NCBI GenBank assembly: GCA_005883675.1
Contig: VBCM01000193.1
Location: 4,821 to 37,558 of the forward strand
DNA from: Betaproteobacteria bacterium
Lineage (GTDB): Bacteria; Pseudomonadota; Gammaproteobacteria; Burkholderiales; SG8-39
Direction of reading: 5' to 3'
Length of the DNA: 32,738 nucleotides
Below the pieces are notes generated by a model. That model saw nothing but the letters and a program-made list of their open reading frames with translations. It did no database searches and was not told the origin of the DNA. The position numbers were made by a program, and so were the translations under genes. Below are positions 17,577 to 26,439 of the stretch, piece after piece; positions within the stretch are counted from its first letter, which is position 1, and each line of letters starts with the position of its first letter.

Positions 17577-18154
17577 ACGAAGGCGGCCACTTTGCGCTGA
17601 GCGTGCGCGCCGACGAGCGCGACGCCCTCGTCACCGTGGTGGACGACGGTGCCGGCATCTCCAACGCGCTGCTGCAACGGGCACTCGAGCTCGCGCTCGG
17701 CCGCCGTCCCGCGGAGCGCGCCTACACGGTGCGCATGCCGCTCGACGGCGCGCAGCGGGCCGCGAGCGCACCGCCGCTCACCTACGGCTCCTCGCCGCGC
17801 CGGCGCATCCTGGTGGTGGACGACAATATCGACGCCGCGCAGGGGCTCGCGATGCTCCTGCGCGAGCTCGGGCACGACGTACAGATCGCGCACGACGGGC
17901 ACGCCGCGCTCGAGGCGACGCGGTTGAACCAGCCGCAGCTCGTGCTGCTCGACCTCGGTATGCCCGGCGTCGACGGCTACCGCGTGGTCTCGAGCCTGAA
18001 GAGCGACCCGCGGTTCGCGCGCGTGCGCTTCGTCGCGGTCACCGGCACGGAGGGCGACGAGGCGCGCCGGCGCTCGCGCGAAGCAGGCTTCGACGACTAC
18101 CTGGTGAAGCCCGTGGCGCTCGCGACCCTGCGCGAAGTGCTCGCGCGGCTCTAG
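17573..18154 (+). CDS. Receiver-domain protein with remnant histidine-kinase ATPase segment
   Basis: 193-residue protein. The first 55 or so residues (HFALSVRADERDALVTVVDDGAGISNALLQRALEL) resemble the middle of a HATPase_c domain with the D-box VDDGAGI. The N box before it and the GxGxGL box after it are absent, and the sequence jumps to YTVRMPLDGA, like the last strand of the domain. A complete receiver follows: RILVVDDNIDAAQG, phospho-acceptor Asp in LVLLDLGMPGVDGY, Thr in VAVTGTEG and Lys in DDYLVKPVA. It looks like a hybrid kinase reduced to its receiver, so kinase activity is not expected. It starts at the ATG in the ATGA overlap with the hypothetical gene; the longer track ORF includes a different reading of that gene. 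Its stop abuts the ETF-QO stop (TAGCTA) with no gap. Confidence 0.82.
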   Translation: MNEGGHFALSVRADERDALVTVVDDGAGISNALLQRALELALGRRPAERAYTVRMPLDGAQRAASAPPLTYGSSPRRRILVVDDNIDAAQGLAMLLRELGHDVQIAHDGHAALEATRLNQPQLVLLDLGMPGVDGYRVVSSLKSDPRFARVRFVAVTGTEGDEARRRSREAGFDDYLVKPVALATLREVLARL

Positions 18155-19777
18155 CTACATGTTCGGGTAGTTCGGCCCGCCGCCGCCTTCGGGCGCGACC
18201 CACACGATGTTCTGCCGCGGGTCCTTGATGTCGCAGGTCTTGCAGTGCACGCAGTTCTGCGCGTTGATCTGCAGCCGCGGCTTCGTGTCGACGTCCACGA
18301 ACTCGTAGACGCCCGCCGGGCAGTAGCGGCTCTCCGGCCCCGCATACTCCTCCCAGTTGCGCGCGGCGAGCGCCGGGTCCTTCAGCCGCAGATGCACGGG
18401 CTGGTCCTCGTTGTGGTTGGTGTTCGAGATGAACACTGAGGAGAGCCGATCGAACGTCAGCGCGCCATCGGGCTTGGGATAGACAATCGGCTGCACCTCG
18501 TCCTTGCGCTTCAACGTCTCGTGGTCGGCATGGCGATGGTGCAGCGTCCACGGCGCCCGCCCGCGGAACACGAGCTGGTCTATGCCGACCATCATCGTGC
18601 CCGTGTATAGGCCCTTTGACATCCACGGCTTGAAATTGCGCGCGCGATAGAGCTCGTCGTATAGCCAGCTCGCCCTGAACGCTGCCGGGTACGCGCCGAG
18701 CTCATCGTTCGCGCGGCCCGCCTTCAGCGCCTCGCACGCCGCCTCGGCCGCGAGCACCCCTGACTTGATTGCGCAATGGCTGCCCTTGATCCGCGAGGCG
18801 TTGAGGAAGCCCGCATCGTCGCCAATTAGCGCGCCGCCGGGAAAAACGAGCTTCGGCAGCGATTGCAGTCCACCGGCAGTGATCGCGCGCGCGCCGTAGC
18901 TGATTCTCTTGCCGTGCTCGAAAAACCCACGGATTGCCGGATGCGTCTTGAAGCGCTGGAACTCCTCGTACGGCGAGAGATACGGGTTCTCGTAGCCCAG
19001 CCCGACGACGAAGCCGACGGCGACCTGGCGGTTCTCGAGGTGGTAGAGGAACGAGCCGCCGTAGGTCGCCGCATCGAGCGGCCAGCCGGCGGTGTGCATC
19101 ACGAGCCCCAGTTCGTGCCGCTCGGCCCTCACCTCCCACAGTTCCTTGAGCCCAATGCCATAGACCTGCGGATCGGCGCCATCGCGTAACCGATATCGCT
19201 CCTCGAGCTGCTTGCCGAGCTGTCCGCGGCAGCCTTCGGCGAAGAACGTGTACTTGCCGTGGAGCTCCATGCCGGGCTGATAGGCGTCGGTTTTCTTGCC
19301 CGCCCGATCGATGCCGAGATCGCCGGTCGCCACGCCCTTCACCGCTTTGCCGTCATACAGCACTTCGGCGGCGGCGAAGCCCGGGAAGATCTCGACGCCC
19401 GCGCTTTCTGCTTCTTTCGCGAGCCAGCGGCACACGTTGCCGAGGCTCACGACGTAGTTGCCATGGTTCTGGAAGCACGCGGGCAGCAGCCACGCCGGCG
19501 TTTCGATGGCGCCTTTCTCGCTGAGGAAGAGGAAGCGATCTTTGGTCACCGCCGCGTTAAGCGGCGCGCCTTTCGCTTGCCACTCGGGAACGAGCTCGCC
19601 GATCGCGCGCGGATCCATCACCGCGCCGGAGAGAATGTGCGCGCCGACCTCCGAGCCTTTCTCGAGCACGCAGACCGAAACGTCGGCAGAGAGCTGCTTC
19701 GCGCGGATGGCGGCCGCGAGTCCCGCGGGACCGGCGCCGACGATCACGACGTCGTACTGCATCGATTCGCGCGGCAT
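18155..19777 (-). CDS. Electron transfer flavoprotein-ubiquinone oxidoreductase
   Basis: Membrane-associated FAD and 4Fe-4S enzyme that oxidises reduced EtfAB and reduces ubiquinone. At 540 residues it is the expected size. The N-terminal FAD motif is VIVGAGPAGLAAAIRA. ETF-QO-specific segments include EKGSEVGAHILSGAVMDPRAI, GCRGQLGKQLEERY, GGSFLYHLENRQVAVGFVVGLGY and PKLVFPGGALIGDDAGFLNASRIKGSHCAIKSG. The C-terminal cluster ligands are a Cys near 486 (YCPAGVYEF) and C509, C512 and C515 in NCVHCKTCDIKDP. TATAAT lies exactly six bases upstream of the start on the minus strand; M6 is an alternative start. It is divergent from a thioesterase gene. It probably serves etfBA and the acyl-CoA dehydrogenase at 7.7-11.2 kb. 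Confidence 0.96.
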   Translation of the reverse strand: MPRESMQYDVVIVGAGPAGLAAAIRAKQLSADVSVCVLEKGSEVGAHILSGAVMDPRAIGELVPEWQAKGAPLNAAVTKDRFLFLSEKGAIETPAWLLPACFQNHGNYVVSLGNVCRWLAKEAESAGVEIFPGFAAAEVLYDGKAVKGVATGDLGIDRAGKKTDAYQPGMELHGKYTFFAEGCRGQLGKQLEERYRLRDGADPQVYGIGLKELWEVRAERHELGLVMHTAGWPLDAATYGGSFLYHLENRQVAVGFVVGLGYENPYLSPYEEFQRFKTHPAIRGFFEHGKRISYGARAITAGGLQSLPKLVFPGGALIGDDAGFLNASRIKGSHCAIKSGVLAAEAACEALKAGRANDELGAYPAAFRASWLYDELYRARNFKPWMSKGLYTGTMMVGIDQLVFRGRAPWTLHHRHADHETLKRKDEVQPIVYPKPDGALTFDRLSSVFISNTNHNEDQPVHLRLKDPALAARNWEEYAGPESRYCPAGVYEFVDVDTKPRLQINAQNCVHCKTCDIKDPRQNIVWVAPEGGGGPNYPNM

Positions 19778-19782
19778 GCGGC

Positions 19783-19792
19783 GATTATAATC
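19783..19792. promoter_or_regulatory. Palindromic bidirectional -10 (GATTATAATC) between ETF-QO and thioesterase genes
   Basis: The 10-base sequence GATTATAATC is its own reverse complement and gives a perfect TATAAT on both strands. On the minus strand it ends six bases before the ETF-QO ATG (19777). On the plus strand it ends nine bases before the thioesterase ATG (19801). Predicted leaders are zero and about three bases. Symmetric -10 elements are known to drive divergent transcription. -35 matches are weak on both sides. Confidence 0.6.
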
Positions 19793-19800
19793 GGCGCCCC

Positions 19801-20202
19801 ATGTCCGCCCGCCGCAAGCTCGTGCATGTGGAGCGCATTGCGATCCGCTGGGGCGACATGGACGCGATGGGCCACGTGAACAACACGGTGTACTTCCGCT
19901 ACATGGAGCAGGCGCGCATCGGCTGGTTCGACGCGCTCGTGCCGCAAGAGGAGGCGTGGAAGTCGACCGCCATCGTGATCGCCAACGCCTCGTGCAACTT
20001 CAAGCGCGCGATCAACTATCCGGGCATGGTGGAAGTGCAGGTCTATGCCGGCGCGCCCGGTGGCTCGAGCGTGCCCACGTATTACGAATTGAAGATCGGC
20101 GGCGAGCTCTACGCCGACGGCGCGGCCACCGTCGTCTTCATCGACATGGCGCGCCAGAAGCCGGTGCGCATTCCGCAAACCATCCGCGAGCGGCTGCAAT
20201 GA
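19801..20202 (+). CDS. Acyl-CoA thioesterase, 4HBT hotdog family (YbgC-like)
   Basis: Hotdog-fold thioesterase, 133 residues. The 4-hydroxybenzoyl-CoA thioesterase motif is [29 protein letters not shown], with the catalytic Asp in [12 protein letters not shown]. The rest fits the single hotdog domain ([29 protein letters not shown]). It would hydrolyse acyl-CoA to free acid and CoA. The ATG at 19801 follows the shared TATAAT by nine bases, too close for a Shine-Dalgarno. Its stop overlaps the start of the acetoacetyl-CoA synthetase gene (ATGA), so the pair is coupled, perhaps balancing acyl-CoA hydrolysis and formation. The specific substrate is unknown. Confidence 0.9.
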   Translation: MSARRKLVHVERIAIRWGDMDAMGHVNNTVYFRYMEQARIGWFDALVPQEEAWKSTAIVIANASCNFKRAINYPGMVEVQVYAGAPGGSSVPTYYELKIGGELYADGAATVVFIDMARQKPVRIPQTIRERLQ

Positions 20203-22115
20203 GCTCGCCGATGTGGACGCCGAGCCCCGAGCGCGCTGCGCAGACGGCGATGGCGCGCTTCATGCGCGAGGTGGGCAAGCGCGACTATGCCGAGCTCCAC
20301 CAATGGTCGGTGGAGCACGCCCCCGAGTTCTGGAACCGCGTGTGGGACTTCTGCGGGGTGATCGGCGAGAAGGGCAGCGAAACGCCCGTGCACGGCGAGC
20401 GCATGCCCGGCGCGCGCTGGTTCCCGAACGCGAGGCTCAACTTCGCGCAGAACCTGCTGCGCCGGCGCGACGGCGCCGAAGCGCTCGTCTTCTGGGGCGA
20501 AGACCGCATCAAGCGGCGCATGACCTACCGGCAGCTCTACAACCTCGTGTCGCGTATCGCGCAGGCGCTCGCCGACGTCGGTGTCGGCAAGGGCGACCGC
20601 GTCGCCGGCTACCTGCCCAACCTGCCGGAGGCGACCGCCGCGATGCTCGCTACCGCGAGCCTCGGCGCCGTGTGGTCGAGCTGCTCGCCCGACTTCGGCG
20701 TGCAGGGCGTGCTGGACCGCTTCGGACAGATCGAGCCGAAGGTGCTCTTTTGCGCCGACGGCTACATCTACAACGGCAAAGAGTTCGACTGCCAGGAAAA
20801 AGCGATGCAGGTGCTCGATCGCCTGCCGAGCGTCGAAGAGCTGGTCGTCATCGACTACATCGGCGAAACCACGACGGCTGGCACCTCGCTTTACGACTTC
20901 CTGGAGCCCTTCGACCCGGGCGAAATCCAGTACCAGTCGGTGGCGTTTAACGACCCGCTGTACATCGTCTATTCATCGGGCACCACGGGCGTGCCGAAGT
21001 GCATCGTGCACGGAGCGGGCGGCACGCTGCTCCAGCATCTGAAGGAGCACCGGCTGCACAGCGACGTGCGCGTGGGCGACCGCCTGTTCTACTTCACGAC
21101 GCTCGGCTGGATGATGTGGAACTGGCTCGTGAGCGGGCTCGCGTCGGAAGCGACGCTGCTCCTCTACGACGGCTCGCCTTTTATTAATCGCGGGCGGCTG
21201 CTCTTCGACTATGCGGATGCCGAGCGCATGACGCACTTCGGCACCTCCGCCAAGTTCATCGATTCGCTCGCCAAGACCGGCCTGAAGCCCATGGAAACGC
21301 ACCAGCTGAAAAAGCTGCGTGCGGTGCTTTCCACCGGCTCGCCGCTCCTGCCCGAGGGCTTCGACTACGTTTACCAGAACGTAAAGAGCGATGTCTGTCT
21401 CTCGTCCATCTCCGGCGGCACAGACATCGTGTCGTGCTTCGTGCTCGGCAATCCGGCGGGCCCGGTGTGGCGCGGCGAGATCCAGGCGAAGGGCCTCGGC
21501 ATGGCGGTGGAAGTGTTCGACGAGCAGGGCCGCTCCGCCGTGGGCGAAAAAGGCGAGCTCGTCTGCACCAGGCCCTTTCCCTCGATGCCGATCGGCTTCT
21601 GGAACGATCCGGACGGCGCGAAGTACCGCGCGGCCTACTTCGAGAAGTATCCCGACGTCTGGCGCCACGGCGATTGGTCGGAGATCACGGAGCACGGCGG
21701 CATCATCATCTACGGGCGCTCCGACGCCGTGCTCAATCCCGGCGGCGTGCGGATCGGCACCGCTGAAATCTACCGCCAGGTCGAGCAGCTCGAGGAGGTC
21801 GTCGAGTCGCTGGTGATCGGCCAGGACTGGCAGGGCGATGTGCGGGTGGTGCTCTTCGTCAAGCTGCGCGACGGCCTCGATCTCGACGACGACACGGTCA
21901 ATAGCATCAAGCGGCGCATCCGCGACAACACCACCCCGCGCCACGTGCCGGCGAAGATCGTCCAGGTCACCGACATCCCGCGCACCAAGAGCGGCAAGAT
22001 CGTCGAGCTCGCCGTGCGCGACGTGGTGCACGGCCGCGCGGTGAAGAATATCGAGGCGCTCGCCAACCCCGAGGCGCTCGAGCAGTTCAAGAACCGGGCC
22101 GAGCTCGCGGACTAG
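20199..22115 (+). CDS. Acetoacetyl-CoA synthetase (acetoacetate-CoA ligase)
   Basis: AMP-forming ligase of the acyl-adenylate superfamily that activates acetoacetate, 638 residues from the ATG in the ATGA overlap with the thioesterase gene. The AACS-type N-terminus has [19 protein letters not shown] and [17 protein letters not shown]. The P-loop is [21 protein letters not shown], followed by the AACS-typical [31 protein letters not shown]. The A8 hinge region is [20 protein letters not shown], and the catalytic-lysine motif is [19 protein letters not shown]. It links ketone-body, leucine or fatty-acid breakdown to acetyl-CoA or PHB metabolism. The 3' end is 12 bases from the convergent Bug gene, without a terminator-like stem. 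Acetyl- or propionyl-CoA synthetase is less likely given the motifs. Confidence 0.92.
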   Translation: MSSPMWTPSPERAAQTAMARFMREVGKRDYAELHQWSVEHAPEFWNRVWDFCGVIGEKGSETPVHGERMPGARWFPNARLNFAQNLLRRRDGAEALVFWGEDRIKRRMTYRQLYNLVSRIAQALADVGVGKGDRVAGYLPNLPEATAAMLATASLGAVWSSCSPDFGVQGVLDRFGQIEPKVLFCADGYIYNGKEFDCQEKAMQVLDRLPSVEELVVIDYIGETTTAGTSLYDFLEPFDPGEIQYQSVAFNDPLYIVYSSGTTGVPKCIVHGAGGTLLQHLKEHRLHSDVRVGDRLFYFTTLGWMMWNWLVSGLASEATLLLYDGSPFINRGRLLFDYADAERMTHFGTSAKFIDSLAKTGLKPMETHQLKKLRAVLSTGSPLLPEGFDYVYQNVKSDVCLSSISGGTDIVSCFVLGNPAGPVWRGEIQAKGLGMAVEVFDEQGRSAVGEKGELVCTRPFPSMPIGFWNDPDGAKYRAAYFEKYPDVWRHGDWSEITEHGGIIIYGRSDAVLNPGGVRIGTAEIYRQVEQLEEVVESLVIGQDWQGDVRVVLFVKLRDGLDLDDDTVNSIKRRIRDNTTPRHVPAKIVQVTDIPRTKSGKIVELAVRDVVHGRAVKNIEALANPEALEQFKNRAELAD

Positions 22116-22127
22116 CCGAGCGCTGGA

Positions 22128-23093
22128 TCATTCGCCCTTGATCCCAGCCTTGGCGATCACCTCCGCCCAGCGCTTGAGCTCAAGCTTCACGATGCGCGCG
22201 AGCTCCTGCGGCGTGCTGCCTACCGGGTCGGCGCTTTGCTCGACGAGCTTCTGTTTCACCTCGGGAAGCTGCACGACTCGCGCCAGCTCCTTGTACATGC
22301 GGGCGACGATCGGCTCGGGCGTCTTCGCCGGCGCGAACACCGCGACCCAGGAATCCACCTCGTAGTCCGGCAGGCCGAGCTCTTCGGCCACCGTCGGGAT
22401 CTCCGGTGCTGCGCTCGTGCGCTTCAACGTGGTGACCGCGAGTGCACGCAGCCTCCCGGAACGCGCTGACGGCAGCGCTGCGGGCGCCGTGATAACGAGA
22501 ATCGGAACCTGCCCGGCGACCGCGTCGGCGAGCGCCGGGCCGCCACCCTTGTACGGCACATGGACGAGGTCGATGCCCGCCCTGAGCTTGAGCAGCTCGG
22601 CAGCGATGTGGCCGGGGGTGCCGTTACCGGGAGAGGCGTACGCGTAGACACCGGGCCGCTCCTTCGCCATGGCGACGAGCTCGCGCAGCGTCTTTGCCGG
22701 CGCGCTCGGGTGCGCGGCGATGAGCTGCGGCACGCTGACGACGAGCGACACCGGCGCGAAGTCGCGCTCGACGTCGTAGCTAAGCTTGTAGAGCATCGGA
22801 TTGATGGTGTGCGACGACAGCGTGAAGAGGAACGTGTAGCCGTCGGGCGCGCTGCGCGCCACGGCTTCGGTGCCGACCGCGCCGCCGGCGCCGCCGCGGT
22901 TCTCGACGATGATCGGCTGCCCGAGGCCCTCGGCGAGGCGCGGCTGCACGATGCGCGCGACGATGTCGACCGTACCGCCGGGCGGGAACGAGACCACGAA
23001 GCGGACCGGTTTCGCCGGGTACTGCTGCGCGAGCGCCGACCACGTGCAAACCTGCAGCAACAGGAGCGCCATCCATTTCCGAAGTGATGTCAT
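22128..23093 (-). CDS. Bug family tripartite tricarboxylate transporter substrate-binding protein
   Basis: Periplasmic solute receptor of the TctC/Bug family, 321 residues. The signal peptide is [22 protein letters not shown], cleaved before [18 protein letters not shown]. Family motifs follow: [51 protein letters not shown], then the conserved [18 protein letters not shown]. These proteins usually bind carboxylates and are very numerous in Burkholderiales, many without adjacent TctAB membrane genes; none are seen here. A Shine-Dalgarno AAGGTG lies five bases before the ATG on the minus strand, unlike the leaderless-looking genes nearby. It lies 39 bases downstream of the YoaK-family gene and may be the last gene of a hutF-yoaK-bug transcript. 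Ligand unknown. Confidence 0.92.
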   Translation of the reverse strand: MTSLRKWMALLLLQVCTWSALAQQYPAKPVRFVVSFPPGGTVDIVARIVQPRLAEGLGQPIIVENRGGAGGAVGTEAVARSAPDGYTFLFTLSSHTINPMLYKLSYDVERDFAPVSLVVSVPQLIAAHPSAPAKTLRELVAMAKERPGVYAYASPGNGTPGHIAAELLKLRAGIDLVHVPYKGGGPALADAVAGQVPILVITAPAALPSARSGRLRALAVTTLKRTSAAPEIPTVAEELGLPDYEVDSWVAVFAPAKTPEPIVARMYKELARVVQLPEVKQKLVEQSADPVGSTPQELARIVKLELKRWAEVIAKAGIKGE

Positions 23094-23107
23094 TGGGACA
23101 CCTTGCG

Positions 23108-23125
23108 GTGATGTGGGCGCATCAC
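23108..23125. repeat. Small inverted repeat between the Bug and DUF1275 genes
   Basis: GTGATG and CATCAC form a 6-bp stem around a six-base loop in the 39-base gap. There is no T-run, so it is a weak terminator at best. It overlaps the 5' leader of the Bug transcript and could be an operator half-site pair. No function is claimed. Confidence 0.3.
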
Positions 23126-23132
23126 TGTACCG

Positions 23133-23837
23133 TCAGCGCAGCCACAGCAGGCCGAGCACTAGACAAAGCGCGCTCGGCAGCAAAAGCGCCGCGAAGCCGG
23201 CAAGCGCATAGCAAAGCGCGCCGCTCGCCGCACCCGCGGTGAAGGCCAGAATCTGTGGCCACATGCGCGAGAAGCGCTTTCGCGCCTCGGTGCGCCGGGC
23301 CGCCTCCACGTTGCCCGAGAGCAGGACGACAACATCGATCACGCTCTGCGTGACGTTCATCGTCATCACCGTCGTGGAAGGCAGCGATGCCAGCTCGATT
23401 CGCATCATCGCGTTCTGCATGCCCATCGCCGCCGCGGCCATCATGCCGCCGCCGACGGCCGCTGCATCGGTCGCATGAGCAGGGTGCCTTAGCTCGACGG
23501 CGGCAAAGGCGGCGAGCAGCAATGCCGCCTCGATATAGAGGAGGGTGGGAACGCGGGCTTTGTGGCTGCGCTCCAGCGCTTCGGCAACCTTGACCGCCAC
23601 CGCGACCGCCAGAATGAACGCCGGAAAAGCGAGCAGCTTCGGCCAGACCTCACCGCTGCGATGCACGAGCTCCGAGCCGATGAGGACGAAGTTCCCGGTG
23701 ACATGGGCGGTGAAGAGGCCGAAGAGGCCGACGAATACCGCGGTATCCACGTAGCCGGCGGTGAAGCTGAGCGTGCAGGTCTTTGCCCGCTCGGCGGCCA
23801 GCGCCGGTGGCGCCATCTTTGCCGGAACGTCGGCCAC
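23133..23837 (-). CDS. YoaK family membrane protein (DUF1275)
   Basis: Integral membrane protein of 234 residues. The DUF1275 N-terminus is TCTLSFTAGYVDTAVFVGLFGLFTAHVTGNFVLIG. About six hydrophobic spans are visible, including KLLAFPAFILAVAVAVKVAE, LLYIEAALLLAAFAAVEL, GGGMMAAAAMGMQNAMMRIELA, TTVMTMNVTQSVIDVVVLLSG and ILAFTAGAASGALCYALAGFAALLLPSALCLVLGLLWL. The biochemical role of the family is not established. The GTG at 23837 lies four bases past the hutF stop on the minus strand; an ATG seven codons in is an alternative start. The tight spacing suggests co-transcription with hutF, though no role in histidine use is known. Confidence 0.85.
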   Translation of the reverse strand: MADVPAKMAPPALAAERAKTCTLSFTAGYVDTAVFVGLFGLFTAHVTGNFVLIGSELVHRSGEVWPKLLAFPAFILAVAVAVKVAEALERSHKARVPTLLYIEAALLLAAFAAVELRHPAHATDAAAVGGGMMAAAAMGMQNAMMRIELASLPSTTVMTMNVTQSVIDVVVLLSGNVEAARRTEARKRFSRMWPQILAFTAGAASGALCYALAGFAALLLPSALCLVLGLLWLR

Positions 23838-23840
23838 GGC

Positions 23841-25169
23841 CTAGGCGATGAGCTCGGCGACCGCGCGCGCGTAGTGTGCCGCCGTTCTTTCCTGCAATTC
23901 GTGCCGGCCCTCGCGCACCACCCAGCCGCCGGCGACCATTACATCGCGAACCAGGGTTTCGCTGCCCGAAAAGACAAGCGCGTTCGCGATCGCATCGCCC
24001 GTGCGCTGCGCGATGTCGGGGTGCTCGCCATCGAGCACCACGAGATCGGCGCGCTTGCCACTCGCGAGCGCGCCCATTTCGCGACCGAGCGCCTGCGCGC
24101 CGCCCGCCGCCGCTTCGAGCCAGAGCGTCGTGCCGACGGCGGCGGAGGTCGAGCTGATGTTGAGGTTGCGCCGTCGGCCGACGAGGCGCTGCACGTATTC
24201 GAGCAGCCGCAGCTCCGCCGCCGGATCGCGCGACACGTGGCTGTCGCCGCCGATGCCCCAGCGGCCGCTCGCGCCGCGATAGCCGAGGAGCGCAAAGATG
24301 CCGTCGCCGAGGTCGGCTTCCGTCGTCGGACAAAGCCCCGCCACCGCGCCGCTCGCGGCGAGCGCGGTCAGCTCGGCCGGCTGCATGTGTGTGGCATGCA
24401 CCAGGCACCAGCGGCCATCGATCGCGCAGTTCTCGAGCAGCCATTCCACCGGGCGCTTATGCAGCGCAGCCGTGCATTCCTCGACCTCGCGCGTCTGCTC
24501 CGCGGCATGGATGTGGATCGGCATGCGCTCGTCCACGCCGCCGACAAGCTCTCTCAGCGATTGCGGTTCGACCGCACGCAGCGAATGCGGCGCGATGCCC
24601 ACGTTGATGTCCGGCGTGCGCTCGCGTTGCAGCCGCTTCACTGTGTCGAGCACGGAGCGCACATCGCTCGCAAAGCGCCGCTGGCGCGGCTCGAGCGGCT
24701 TCGCGCCGAATCCCGCCCAGCGATAGAGCGACGGCAGCAGCGTGATGGCGATGCCGGTCTCGCGCGCCGCGGCGAGGTGCCGATCGAGCATCTCCGCCGG
24801 GTGGTGCACGTAGTGGAACTCGGCCACCGCGGTGTAGCCGTGCCGCAGCAGCTCTATATAAAGCTGCGCCGCGATCGCCTGCGCCTGCTCGGGCGTGAGC
24901 CGCTCCATGAACTGGTACATGAGCTCGCGCCAGGACCAGAAATCGTCGTGCGGCGCGGCGCGCACATCGGTAAGGCCCGCCATGGCGCGCTGAAAGGCAT
25001 GCGAATGCAGGTTCGCCATGCCGGGCAGCACCGGGCCGTGCAAGCGCTCCGCGCCCCCCGCGCTGGCGCCGACTTCCACGCCGGCGATCGCGCCATCGTC
25101 GACCGTGATGCACACGTCGCGCGCCCAGCCCGAGGGCAGGAGGGCGTCGCGCGCGTAGTACTTCTTCAC
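23841..25169 (-). CDS. hutF: Formimidoylglutamate deiminase
   Basis: Amidohydrolase-superfamily enzyme converting N-formimino-L-glutamate to N-formyl-L-glutamate and ammonia, the fourth step of the five-step histidine pathway. The protein is 442 residues. Motifs in order: [37 protein letters not shown] with the HxH metal site, [77 protein letters not shown] and [12 protein letters not shown]. It starts with GTG at 25169, with TATGAT exactly six bases upstream and no Shine-Dalgarno. It is divergent from hutI across 17 bases. Together with hutG it shows that this organism uses the formylglutamate route rather than HutE/formimidoylglutamase. Confidence 0.93.
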   Translation of the reverse strand: MKKYYARDALLPSGWARDVCITVDDGAIAGVEVGASAGGAERLHGPVLPGMANLHSHAFQRAMAGLTDVRAAPHDDFWSWRELMYQFMERLTPEQAQAIAAQLYIELLRHGYTAVAEFHYVHHPAEMLDRHLAAARETGIAITLLPSLYRWAGFGAKPLEPRQRRFASDVRSVLDTVKRLQRERTPDINVGIAPHSLRAVEPQSLRELVGGVDERMPIHIHAAEQTREVEECTAALHKRPVEWLLENCAIDGRWCLVHATHMQPAELTALAASGAVAGLCPTTEADLGDGIFALLGYRGASGRWGIGGDSHVSRDPAAELRLLEYVQRLVGRRRNLNISSTSAAVGTTLWLEAAAGGAQALGREMGALASGKRADLVVLDGEHPDIAQRTGDAIANALVFSGSETLVRDVMVAGGWVVREGRHELQERTAAHYARAVAELIA

Positions 25170-25174
25170 ATCGC

Positions 25175-25181
25175 TATCATA
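25175..25181. promoter_or_regulatory. Overlapping divergent -10 elements between hutF and hutI
   Basis: TATCAT (plus, 25175-25180) lies six bases before the hutI ATG at 25187. TATGAT (minus, complement of 25176-25181) lies six bases before the hutF GTG at 25169. The 17-base gap is almost entirely these elements, predicting two leaderless transcripts from one symmetric site. No room exists for an operator outside the coding regions. Confidence 0.55.
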
Positions 25182-25186
25182 GCCAG

Positions 25187-26377
25187 ATGCATGACGCCGT
25201 CTGGCTGAACGCCCGGCTCGCCACCATGGCGGGTCCGCTGATTCGCGACGGCGCGCTCGCCGCCACGGATGGCCGCATCTCTTGGATCGGCGAGCGCCGC
25301 GAATGGAAGGAGGGCGCGCGCGCGGAGCACGACGCGCAGGGCGCGTGGATCCTTCCGGGCTTCATCGACTGTCACACGCATCTCGTCTATGCCGGCAGCC
25401 GCGCACACGAATTCGAGCTGCGGCTGCAGGGCGCGAGTTACGAGGAGATCGCCAAGGCGGGCGGCGGCATCCTTTCCACCGTGCGCGCGACGCGCGCCGC
25501 TTCGCAAGCCGAGCTCTTGTCGCTGGCGCAGCGGCGGCTTCGCTCCTGGCTCGCCGAAGGCGCCGCGGTGGTCGAGGTGAAATCCGGTTACGGCCTCGAT
25601 CGCGACACCGAGCTCAAGACGCTGCGCGTCGCGCGGCAGCTCACGGGCGTGACGGTAAAGACGACGTTCCTCGGCGCGCATGCGCTGCCCGAGGAATACA
25701 AGGGCCGCGCGGACGCGTATATCGATTTCGTGTGCGATGAGACGCTGCCTGCGGCGGCGGCAGAGAAGCTGGTGGATGCGGTCGATGCGTTCTGCGAGCG
25801 TATCGCCTTCAGCCCCCAGCAGACCGCGCGCATCTTCGAAGTGGCGAAGCGGCTCGGCCTGCCGGTGAAGCTGCACGCCGATCAGCTCTCCGACCTCGGC
25901 GGCGCGGCACTCGCTGCAAAGCACGGCGCTCTGTCCGCCGATCACCTCGAGTACACAGCCGAGTCCGGCGTCGAAGCGCTCGCGCGTTCAGGCAGCGTGG
26001 CCGTGCTTCTCCCCGGCGCGTTCTATTTCCTGCGCGAGACGCGCCTGCCGCCGATCGCAGCACTGCGGCGCCATGGTGTGCCGATCGCGCTCGCGACTGA
26101 CCACAATCCGGGCTCCTCGCCGCTGAGTTCCCCGCTCCTGGCGATGAACATGGCGTGCACGCTCTTTCGCCTCACGCCCGTGGAAGCGCTCGCCGGCTTC
26201 ACCGTGCACGCGGCGCGCGCGCTCGGCATGCAATCGAGCCACGGCACGCTCGAGCTCGGCAAGGCCGCGGACTTCGCGCTCTGGGAAATCGCCTCTCCCG
26301 CAGAGCTTGCCTACGCGATCGGCGCCAATCCCTGCGTCGGCCGCATCCGCGCCGGGAATTCCGATCCAGGGTCGTAA
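25187..26377 (+). CDS. hutI: Imidazolonepropionase
   Basis: Metal-dependent amidohydrolase that opens 4-imidazolone-5-propanoate to N-formimino-L-glutamate, the third step of histidine degradation. The protein is 396 residues. Motifs: [43 protein letters not shown] with the HxH site, [58 protein letters not shown] and [22 protein letters not shown]. It starts at ATG 25187, directly after TATCAT. The last six residues (NSDPGS) and the TAA stop are encoded by the left arm of an inverted-repeat element, so the native C-terminus after [10 protein letters not shown] has been replaced. That part is beyond the catalytic fold, so activity is expected to remain. Confidence 0.95.
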   Translation: MHDAVWLNARLATMAGPLIRDGALAATDGRISWIGERREWKEGARAEHDAQGAWILPGFIDCHTHLVYAGSRAHEFELRLQGASYEEIAKAGGGILSTVRATRAASQAELLSLAQRRLRSWLAEGAAVVEVKSGYGLDRDTELKTLRVARQLTGVTVKTTFLGAHALPEEYKGRADAYIDFVCDETLPAAAAEKLVDAVDAFCERIAFSPQQTARIFEVAKRLGLPVKLHADQLSDLGGAALAAKHGALSADHLEYTAESGVEALARSGSVAVLLPGAFYFLRETRLPPIAALRRHGVPIALATDHNPGSSPLSSPLLAMNMACTLFRLTPVEALAGFTVHAARALGMQSSHGTLELGKAADFALWEIASPAELAYAIGANPCVGRIRAGNSDPGS

Positions 26378-26439
26378 TTATTTTCATCCCCGGCTCCGGG
26401 ATGACAGTGCGAATAATTACGACCCTGGATCGGAATTCC
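26355..26439. repeat. Palindromic element with 28-bp perfect inverted arms, holding both hutI and hutG stop codons
   Basis: Left arm 26355-26382 and right arm 26412-26439 are perfect reverse complements (GGAATTCCGATCCAGGGTCG... and its complement). The 29-base centre holds a second stem, TCATCCC (26384-26390) and GGGATGA (26398-26404). The whole can fold into a long hairpin in either strand. It looks like a short mobile or REP/MITE-like element. Both hutI (plus) and hutG (minus) enter an arm in the same phase, so each ends with N-S-D-P-G-S and TAA. The hairpin should also act as a barrier between the convergent transcripts. No transposase is encoded and no second copy was seen in the window. 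Confidence 0.85.

Noticed and set aside
23562-25208. 548-residue plus-strand ORF opposite hutF and the YoaK-family gene
   Set aside because: Spans two well-supported minus-strand genes and has no domain of its own.
26355-26439. Treating the palindrome as only an intrinsic terminator
   Set aside because: Perfect 28-bp arms that enter both coding sequences go far beyond a terminator; an inserted repeat explains it better, though it may also terminate transcription.
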